From NCBI GenBank assembly GCA_036796435.1, contig DAIRCY010000095.1, forward strand, positions 1-9,927: DNA of 9,927 nucleotides. Direction: 5' to 3'. The number at the start of each line of letters is the position of its first letter. Position 1 is the first letter of the stretch. The stretch is from JAJYVT01 sp036796435. GTDB taxonomy: Bacteria; Actinomycetota; Acidimicrobiia; Acidimicrobiales; RAAP-2. Made by a program: the position numbers and the translations under genes. The notes beneath the pieces were generated by a model. That model was not told the origin of the DNA, made no database searches, and saw only the letters and a program-made list of their open reading frames with translations. Shown piece by piece: positions 5,121 to 9,927 of the stretch.

Positions 5121-6199
5121 CGCGCCGCGAGGTCCTCGCAGACGGGGGGAACCACGAGACCGTGTCGGCGGACGAGTTTGGTGCGGTCGACCCGCTGCGC
5201 GCGGTCGAACCGTCCGTCCTCCCGGACGACGACGACTACGACGACAACCTGCGGCCGCGGCGGCTCGAAGAATTCGTCGGCCAGCCGGACCTCGTCGAGC
5301 ATCTCGAGATCGTCCTCCAGGCGGCACTCGGCCGACGCCAGCCCGTCGACCACATCCTCTTCGCCGGGCCGCCCGGCCTCGGCAAGACGTCGCTCGCAGG
5401 AATCGTGGCCACCGAGATGGGCGTCGGCATCCGGATCACCTCCGGCCCCGTGCTCGCCCGCGCCGGCGACCTGGCCGCACTGCTCACGGACCTCCAAGAG
5501 GGCGACGTCCTGTTCATCGACGAGATCCACCGGCTCCATCACGCCGTCGAGGAGGTCCTGTATCCGGCGATGGAGGACGCAAAGATCGACATCCTCATCG
5601 GCAAGGGGCCGACGGCCCGCTCCATCCGGCTGGACCTGCCGAGATTCACGCTCGTCGGGGCCACGACGAGGACGGGGCTCGTCGCAGGACCGCTCAGGGA
5701 CCGTTTCGGATTCGTCGCTCGCCTGGACTTGTACCAGCCCGAGGACCTCGAAGCCATCGTGCGGCGCTCGGCGCGCATTCTCGGCGTGGAGATCGACGCC
5801 GAGGGCGCGCGGCGGATCGCGTCGCGAGCCCGCGGGACTCCGAGGGTGGCGAACCGGCTCCTCCGCCGGGTCCGGGACTTCGCGGAGGTTCGCGGCGACG
5901 GCACCGTGACCGCACGCACCGCCGAGGAGGGACTCGAGCTGTTCGGGATCGACGAGCTCGGCCTGGACAAGGTCGACCGCGCCATTCTCACTGCGCTCTG
6001 CGAGCGGTTCAGTGGTCGACCCGTCGGGCTCACCACGCTGGCCCAGTGCGTCGGCGAGGAGCCCGACACGATCGAGGACGCCTACGAGCCCTACCTGCTG
6101 CAGCAGGGGCTCATCCAGCGGACCCCTCGTGGGCGCGCGCCCACCGCGCGCGCCTGGATCCACTTGGGGGGCTCCCCACCGGAAGCAGCGCTCTTCTGA
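5117..6199 (+). CDS. ruvB: Holliday junction branch migration ATPase RuvB
   Basis: A 360-residue AAA+ motor that forms hexamers on either side of RuvA and pumps DNA through the junction. Motifs seen: Walker A GPPGLGKT (84-91), Walker B LFIDEIHRL (132-140, Asp135/Glu136), sensor 1 region GATTRTG (181-187), arginine-finger segment PLRDRFGF (192-199), and sensor 2 GTPRVANRLLRR (240-251, Arg243). The C-terminal winged-helix DNA-binding domain covers about 275-348 (GLDKVDRAIL..., EPYLLQQGLIQRTPRGR). The family core starts around NLRPRRLEEFVGQ (44-56); the preceding ~40 residues, with an acidic DDDDYDD run, are somewhat longer than usual. The ATG at 5117 overlaps the ruvA stop, indicating coupled translation; no strong ribosome binding site of its own is visible. 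Confidence 0.97.
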   Translation: MTRREVLADGGNHETVSADEFGAVDPLRAVEPSVLPDDDDYDDNLRPRRLEEFVGQPDLVEHLEIVLQAALGRRQPVDHILFAGPPGLGKTSLAGIVATEMGVGIRITSGPVLARAGDLAALLTDLQEGDVLFIDEIHRLHHAVEEVLYPAMEDAKIDILIGKGPTARSIRLDLPRFTLVGATTRTGLVAGPLRDRFGFVARLDLYQPEDLEAIVRRSARILGVEIDAEGARRIASRARGTPRVANRLLRRVRDFAEVRGDGTVTARTAEEGLELFGIDELGLDKVDRAILTALCERFSGRPVGLTTLAQCVGEEPDTIEDAYEPYLLQQGLIQRTPRGRAPTARAWIHLGGSPPEAALF

Positions 6200-6215
6200 G
6201 CGCGGGGAGCCGCGC
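6188..6215 (+). terminator. Overlapping small hairpins at the ruvB stop codon
   Basis: GCGCTC (6188-6193) pairs with GAGCGC (6198-6203) around loop TTCT, spanning the ruvB TGA (6197-6199). Immediately after, GCGCGG (6200-6205) pairs with CCGCGC (6210-6215) around loop GGAG. The two stems share bases 6200-6203 and exclude each other. A role in ending the ruv message or protecting its 3' end is possible; no T-run follows, so this is a weak terminator call. Confidence 0.3.
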
Positions 6216-6304
6216 AAGCCGCTCCACCTGGCTGAACGGCGTGGCGGCGGGGCCCCCAGGGGAATTTCCGCCCGCCCGCGCGCCTCCACCCTCCCCGGGA
6301 CGCT

Positions 6305-6313
6305 GTATCGTGG
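6305..6313 (+). promoter_or_regulatory. -10-like motif (TATCGT) upstream of yajC
   Basis: GTATCGTGG contains TATCGT (6306-6311) and matches the GTANCRTSG consensus of the other gene starts here. It lies 56 bases before the yajC GTG, so a start near 6318 would leave a leader of about 50 bases carrying the yajC ribosome binding site. The rest of the ruvB-yajC spacer (6216-6304) is GC-rich with no further feature I can support. Confidence 0.4.
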
Positions 6314-6352
6314 CCGCTCTGTGCGGGTGAACCAACTCGAAAGCACCTGCCT

Positions 6353-6359
6353 GAGGAGG
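6353..6359 (+). promoter_or_regulatory. Ribosome binding site of yajC
   Basis: GAGGAGG lies eight bases upstream of GTG 6368, a near-ideal Shine-Dalgarno sequence and spacing. It decides the GTG start of yajC, which has no ATG nearby. Confidence 0.75.
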
Positions 6360-6367
6360 TTGTCCCA

Positions 6368-6886
6368 GTGACCGGTGCGCTCTCCGGACTGCTGGCGGCG
6401 TCGAAGACGACCAGCAGCGGCGGCAGCCCGACCTTCATCATCTTCTTGGTGCTGATCGCGCTTGTCGGCTATTTCCTCCTCATCCGGCCCCAGAAGCAGA
6501 AGCAGCGGCGCCAGCGCGAGCAACAGCAAGCGGTTGGCGTCGGGGACGAGATCCTCACCGTCGGCGGCATCGTCGGACGTGTCGTGGCGGTCGAGTCCGA
6601 CCGGATCACGATCGTCACCGGTGGGGACACTGTCGGCTTCCCCGCCGTCGGGAGCGAGCCGACGAGGCTGGTCCTCGTGCGCAACGCGGTCGCCCGCAAG
6701 ATGGAGCCGGCGGTGCCCACCACACCCTCAGACGACATTTCCGACGAGACCGCCGGCGAAGGCGCTGATCACCCCGGCGGCGCGACAAGCAACGCCTTTG
6801 GCGCGCACCTCGACGGACACGACAACGGGCTCGGCGGCAACGCCAACGAGGGCGCCAAGAGCGAAAGCGAGGGCACGAGCACGTGA
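6368..6886 (+). CDS. yajC: Preprotein translocase accessory subunit YajC
   Basis: A 172-residue single-pass membrane protein that associates with SecDF and SecYEG. The helix at about 22-39 (FIIFLVLIALVGYFLLI) is followed by the family signature YFLLIRPQKQKQRRQREQ and the small domain VGVGDEILTVGGIVGRVV (56-73). The conserved part ends near residue 112. The remaining 60 residues are Gly/Asp/Asn/Ser-rich, acidic and probably disordered, making the protein longer than the usual 85-120 residues. The GTG start is set by a strong ribosome binding site. The stop TGA overlaps the secD GTG (GTGA at 6883-6886), so yajC, secD and secF form one coupled operon. Confidence 0.93.
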   Translation: MTGALSGLLAASKTTSSGGSPTFIIFLVLIALVGYFLLIRPQKQKQRRQREQQQAVGVGDEILTVGGIVGRVVAVESDRITIVTGGDTVGFPAVGSEPTRLVLVRNAVARKMEPAVPTTPSDDISDETAGEGADHPGGATSNAFGAHLDGHDNGLGGNANEGAKSESEGTST

Positions 6887-8439
6887 GCCCTCCGTCGTCG
6901 CGCGCGCAGGCACGACGGCAACGGTCATTGGTTCTCAGCCTGGCGATCGTGATCGTGGTCGCCGTGGGTGCGCTCGCCGGGACCCTTGCCGCGCGCTGGT
7001 CTCCGCGCCTCGGACTCGATCTCGACGGCGGCCTCTCGGTCATCTACAAGCCCGCGCACCGGGTCTCCACGACAGACCTGAACCAGACCGTGAGCATCCT
7101 CACGAACCGGGTCAACGGCCTCGGGGTGTCTGGCGCCTCGGTCGGGACGCAGGGCGGCGACATCGTCGTCCAGGTCCCCGGCGTGAAGAACGGCCACCAG
7201 ATCCTGAAGACGATCGGTCAGACCGCAGAGCTGTACTTCCGTCCCGCTCTCTGCGGCGCGCCCGCGTTCGTCGGCTCGTCGTCGAAGTCGGCCAAGCCCG
7301 CCGGTACGAAGCTTCCGGCGTGCTCGGCCAGGAGCCAGCTCACCCAGGCGAACCTGGGTGTGAGGCCGGCCGCGGGGACAACATTCGGGGAGAACTCCGT
7401 CCCGGCGACACCGACCCTCGCGGACTACCCGAGCACGAAGCCCACACAGGACAAGCAGAACGCCACGGTCCTCCTGCCGGCGAACCCCGGCGCGGGGCAG
7501 TACTCGCGATACCTGCTCGGCCCTGCGCCGCTCACCGGGCACGCGGTCGCCAAAGCCGTGGCGCAGCAGACACAGCTCGGCAAGTGGGTCGTGAACTACA
7601 CGCTCACCTCCAAGGGCTCTCCGGCATGGGACAGCCTTGCGAGCAAGTACTTCCACCAGATCATCGCGATCGAGCTCGACGGCAGGATCTATTCGGCGCC
7701 GATCATCCAGCCCTCGCAGTCGACCTTCAGCTCGTTTGCTGGCAAGGGCGAGATCTCGGGGCACCTGACCCAGACACAGGCCAAGACGCTGGCACTCGCC
7801 ATGCAGTTCGGCTCGCTCCCCGTGCGCCTCATCCCGCAGACGACCGCCACGGTCTCGCCGACGCTCGGCCACTCGGCGCTCGTCGCCGGCCTCGGCGCGG
7901 GTCTCGCCGGACTGCTGCTCGTCCTGCTCTACACGATCGTTTACTACCGCCTCCTCGGCATCGTGGTGCTGAGCGGCCTCGCGGTGACGGGCGCGCTCCT
8001 GTGGGCGATCATCTCCGCCCTCGGCCACACGTCGGTGGCCCCGAGCTTCGACCTCGCCGGCGTCACGGGGATCATCGTCTCGATCGGTATCACGGTCGAC
8101 TCGTACATCGTCTATTTCGAACGGCTGAAGGACGAGACGAGAGCGGGCCGGACGGTGCGCACGAGCGTCGACCGCGGCTTCGCGAGCGCGTGGCGGACCG
8201 TGCTGGCGGCGGACACGGTCTCGCTCGCCGCGGCCGTCGTGCTTTTCTTCGTCGCCGTCGGCGAGGTCAAGGGCTTCGCGTTCTTCCTCGGCCTCTCGAC
8301 CCTCATGGACGTCTTCATGACCTACTTCTTCACGCGACCGCTCGTGGTGCTGCTCGGCCGTAGCGATCGTCTCGTCGGCGGCCGCCGGATGGGCATCTCG
8401 CGGGGTCTCGCGGTGAGCGCGGAGCCCGAAGCGGCGTGA
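6883..8439 (+). CDS. secD: Protein translocase subunit SecD
   Basis: A 518-residue RND-type membrane protein which, with SecF, uses proton motive force to help complete protein export through SecYEG. A first helix (about 16-37) leads into the large extracytoplasmic P1 domain, opened by LGLDLDGGLSVIY (43-55), with DIVVQVPGV (93-101) and the ferredoxin-like part ending at LAMQFGSLPVRL (305-316). Five further helices lie at about 329-352, 357-380, 388-411, 441-462 and 463-487. The core motif GIIVSIGITVDSYIVYFERLKDE (397-416 and on) keeps the membrane Asp406 used in proton coupling. An insert of about 80 residues (121-200) within P1 is typical in position for actinobacterial SecD and holds two cysteines, Cys124 and Cys147. 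GTG start overlaps the yajC stop; its stop overlaps the secF GTG. Confidence 0.96.
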   Translation: MSPPSSRAQARRQRSLVLSLAIVIVVAVGALAGTLAARWSPRLGLDLDGGLSVIYKPAHRVSTTDLNQTVSILTNRVNGLGVSGASVGTQGGDIVVQVPGVKNGHQILKTIGQTAELYFRPALCGAPAFVGSSSKSAKPAGTKLPACSARSQLTQANLGVRPAAGTTFGENSVPATPTLADYPSTKPTQDKQNATVLLPANPGAGQYSRYLLGPAPLTGHAVAKAVAQQTQLGKWVVNYTLTSKGSPAWDSLASKYFHQIIAIELDGRIYSAPIIQPSQSTFSSFAGKGEISGHLTQTQAKTLALAMQFGSLPVRLIPQTTATVSPTLGHSALVAGLGAGLAGLLLVLLYTIVYYRLLGIVVLSGLAVTGALLWAIISALGHTSVAPSFDLAGVTGIIVSIGITVDSYIVYFERLKDETRAGRTVRTSVDRGFASAWRTVLAADTVSLAAAVVLFFVAVGEVKGFAFFLGLSTLMDVFMTYFFTRPLVVLLGRSDRLVGGRRMGISRGLAVSAEPEAA

Positions 8440-9923
8440 GCACGAACGACGGCACACGCGAGGTCGAGCAAGACGAGCTCGACGCCACCGGCGCTGACGC
8501 CACCGGCGCTGACGCCACCGGCGCTGACGAGGGGCTGGACCTCGCCACCGGTGACCACGGCGGGTTCGCCCACGACGCAGGCGTCACCGGAGTCGACGAC
8601 GGCGAAACAGGCGGCCAAGCCGAGGAAGAGGTGACCGAGGACGAGCTCGTCGAGGACGAGGTGGAGCGGATCGCCGCACGCGCCCCGCGCTCGCTCCGGG
8701 CGGGAGCGGCCGGGCGCTCCCCGCGGGCGGTCCGTCGCCCAGGTCCGTTCCGCCGCCTCTACCGCGGCGAGACGTCCTTCGACTTCGTCGGGCGCCGCCG
8801 GCTGTGGTTCGCCATCTCGGCGATCATCATCGTCGCCGGCGTGGTCTCCCTGGGGATCCGGGGGCTGAACCTCGGCATCACATTCAAGGGCGGGACCGCC
8901 TGGAGCGTGTCGGCGCCAGGCGTCAGCCAGGCCCGGGCCCTCAGCGCGGTGAGCTCGGCGGGGTTGAACCAGCCGACGGTCGAGGTCATCGGGACCGGCA
9001 GCGCCGAGACGGTCCGGGTCACCGCAAACCTGAACGGCCTGAGCCCTTCGGCGCGGGTCGCCGTGACAGCCAAGGTGAGGGAGACCCTCGCGAGGCTGGC
9101 CAAGGCGACAAAGACAACAGTCTCGGAGACAACCGTCGGGCCGACCTGGGGCGGCCAGGTCACCCAGAAGGCCGTCATCGCCCTGATCGTCTTCCTCGTG
9201 CTGGTCGCCGTCTACATCAGCATCCGCTTCGAGCCGAAGATGGCGATCGCGGCGTTCGTCGCCCTGCTCCACGACCTTCTCGTGACCGCTGGGGTCTATT
9301 CACTGGCTGGCTTCCAGGTGACGCCGGACACCGTCATCGCGGTGCTCACCATCCTCGGGTACTCCCTCTATGACACCGTCGTCGTGTTCGACCGCGTGCG
9401 GGACAACAGCAAGGGGCTCGGCTCCACCGGCCGGATGACCTACTCCGAGATGGTCAACCTCTCGATGAACCAGACGCTGGCCCGCTCGATCAACACCTCG
9501 TTGGTGGCGATCCTGCCGGTCCTCTCGGTGCTCCTCATCGGCGCCGAGCTGCTTGGCGCCACGACCTTGCAGAACTATGGCCTCGCGCTGTTCGTCGGGC
9601 TCTGCTCAGGGGCGTACTCATCGATCTTCATCGCTTCGCCGATCCTCGCCTGGCTGAAAGAGCGCGAGCCCCGCTACGTGGCCATCCGCCAGCGCATCGA
9701 GTCGAAGGGGGAACGCATCGGCCTCCTCACCCCCAAGGCCGCCGCGGCCCTGCTCGCCACGTCGTCGGCGGGCGGCGGGATCCGACCTTCGCGCGCGGCG
9801 CGGGGGGGCACGATGACGTCCTCGCGCACCCCCTGGGCGGCCACCTCGATGGCCCGTTGGAAGCCATGGCGGCTAAAGCGCCCGTGGGCCACCACGCCGA
9901 CCTGGCGCAGCCCGAGCATGTAG
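8436..9923 (+). CDS. secF: Protein translocase subunit SecF with acidic N-terminal extension and antisense-overlapping tail
   Basis: A 495-residue partner of SecD. The conserved core runs from about 105 to 411: RLYRGETSFDFVGRR leads into helix 1 (122-141), then RGLNLGITFKGG (142-153) and the extracytoplasmic domain. Five more helices follow at about 244-263, 268-291, 297-318, 354-374 and 381-404, with LTILGYSLYDTVVVFDRVRDN (304-323 and on) and RSINTSL. In LGITFKGG the usual aspartate of LGIDF.GG is Thr149. Residues 1-80 are acidic and carry a triple DATGA repeat; 81-108 are basic. Residues after 411 have no SecF similarity, are tryptophan-rich at the end, and lie antisense to a probable plsX. 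The GTG start overlaps the secD stop (GTGA, 8436-8439), with GGAG 11 bases ahead. The true SecF tail is uncertain because a G7 run (9802-9808) could hide a frameshift. Confidence 0.94.
   Translation: MSTNDGTREVEQDELDATGADATGADATGADEGLDLATGDHGGFAHDAGVTGVDDGETGGQAEEEVTEDELVEDEVERIAARAPRSLRAGAAGRSPRAVRRPGPFRRLYRGETSFDFVGRRRLWFAISAIIIVAGVVSLGIRGLNLGITFKGGTAWSVSAPGVSQARALSAVSSAGLNQPTVEVIGTGSAETVRVTANLNGLSPSARVAVTAKVRETLARLAKATKTTVSETTVGPTWGGQVTQKAVIALIVFLVLVAVYISIRFEPKMAIAAFVALLHDLLVTAGVYSLAGFQVTPDTVIAVLTILGYSLYDTVVVFDRVRDNSKGLGSTGRMTYSEMVNLSMNQTLARSINTSLVAILPVLSVLLIGAELLGATTLQNYGLALFVGLCSGAYSSIFIASPILAWLKEREPRYVAIRQRIESKGERIGLLTPKAAAALLATSSAGGGIRPSRAARGGTMTSSRTPWAATSMARWKPWRLKRPWATTPTWRSPSM
8481..8525 (+). 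repeat. Three exact copies of a 15-bp tandem repeat in the secF 5' end
   Basis: GACGCCACCGGCGCT is repeated exactly three times (8481-8495, 8496-8510, 8511-8525), encoding Asp-Ala-Thr-Gly-Ala x3 at SecF residues 16-30. Perfect identity in all third positions suggests recent slippage expansion. The unit is a multiple of three, so copy-number change keeps the frame. Confidence 0.9.
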
Positions 9924-9927
9924 GCGC
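9674..9927 (-). CDS. plsX: C-terminal end of probable phosphate acyltransferase PlsX, partial
   Basis: On the minus strand a frame enters from the right edge and ends at TAG (plus-strand CTA, 9674-9676), giving 83 complete residues. It begins AYMLGLRQVGVVAHGRF and continues with RAIEVAAQGVREDVI. This matches the PlsX C-terminal pattern GGA.LLGL..(V/I)....HG....A...AI..A...V...V, known from E. coli and B. subtilis. PlsX makes acyl-phosphate from acyl-ACP as the first step of PlsX/PlsY phospholipid synthesis, at the inner membrane face. Only the tail is visible, so identity rests on this one block. The last ~45 residues (Arg/Pro/Ala-rich) are not conserved. It converges on secF and overlaps it by at least 250 bases; its codon windows are offset by one base so the wobble positions of both genes coincide, meaning GC3 cannot tell which strand codes. 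Confidence 0.6.
   Translation of the reverse strand, partial: AYMLGLRQVGVVAHGRFSRHGFQRAIEVAAQGVREDVIVPPRAAREGRIPPPADDVASRAAAALGVRRPMRSPFDSMRWRMAT

Noticed and set aside
6462..8363. A 633-codon plus-strand open frame overlapping yajC and secD
   Set aside because: Composition is Arg/Ala/Pro/Gly-rich as in out-of-frame reading, and it conflicts with complete YajC and SecD proteins with intact motifs.
8481..8525. Tandem repeat as a CRISPR array or protein-binding iterons
   Set aside because: Units are 15 bp without spacers, in frame within secF, and encode a simple DATGA peptide repeat.
1..9927. A new defence, mobile or biosynthetic system
   Set aside because: Apart from the edges and the M48 peptidase, all genes are intact conserved housekeeping genes in a familiar order. 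I see no transposase, integrase, toxin-antitoxin pair, tRNA, rRNA or attachment site.

Overview
This window is a very GC-rich, almost fully coding stretch whose genes point to an actinobacterium (Actinomycetota). The order pdxS-pdxT-yebC-ruvC-ruvA-ruvB-yajC-secD-secF is a well-known actinobacterial arrangement. The partial gene at the left edge looks like the end of a PimA-type glycosyltransferase, which also fits that neighbourhood. I cannot name the genus. A deep-branching class such as Acidimicrobiia is possible, but that is inference.

Layout. At 1-197 is the 3' end of a probable glycosyltransferase. At 210-1373 is a membrane-anchored M48 (HtpX-like) zinc metallopeptidase with a long basic, low-complexity N-terminus. 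At 1454-3017 are pdxS and pdxT, the two subunits of pyridoxal 5'-phosphate synthase. At 3018-3139 is a structured leader, followed by yebC (3140-3889). A repetitive GC-rich spacer leads to ruvC, ruvA and ruvB (4012-6199), the Holliday-junction resolvase and branch-migration motor, joined by 4-base start/stop overlaps. A 168-base spacer precedes yajC, secD and secF (6368-9923), the accessory Sec translocon membrane proteins, again joined by 4-base overlaps. On the minus strand from the right edge is the 3' end of a probable plsX (phosphate acyltransferase). It overlaps the whole poorly conserved tail of SecF.

Regulation. A -10-like motif, GTANCRTSG (core TANNNT), recurs just upstream of each gene or operon that is not translationally coupled: at 194, 1441, 3014, 3998 and 6305. 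At pdxS and ruvC it lies 6-7 bases from the ATG and neither gene has a convincing ribosome binding site, so leaderless transcripts are likely. yebC and yajC instead have leaders with clear Shine-Dalgarno sequences.

I found no new defence, mobile or biosynthetic system. The parts worth a second look are the tail-to-tail secF/plsX overlap, the yebC leader with alternative pairings, the shared promoter motif with leaderless starts, and lineage-specific extensions on SecF and the M48 peptidase.
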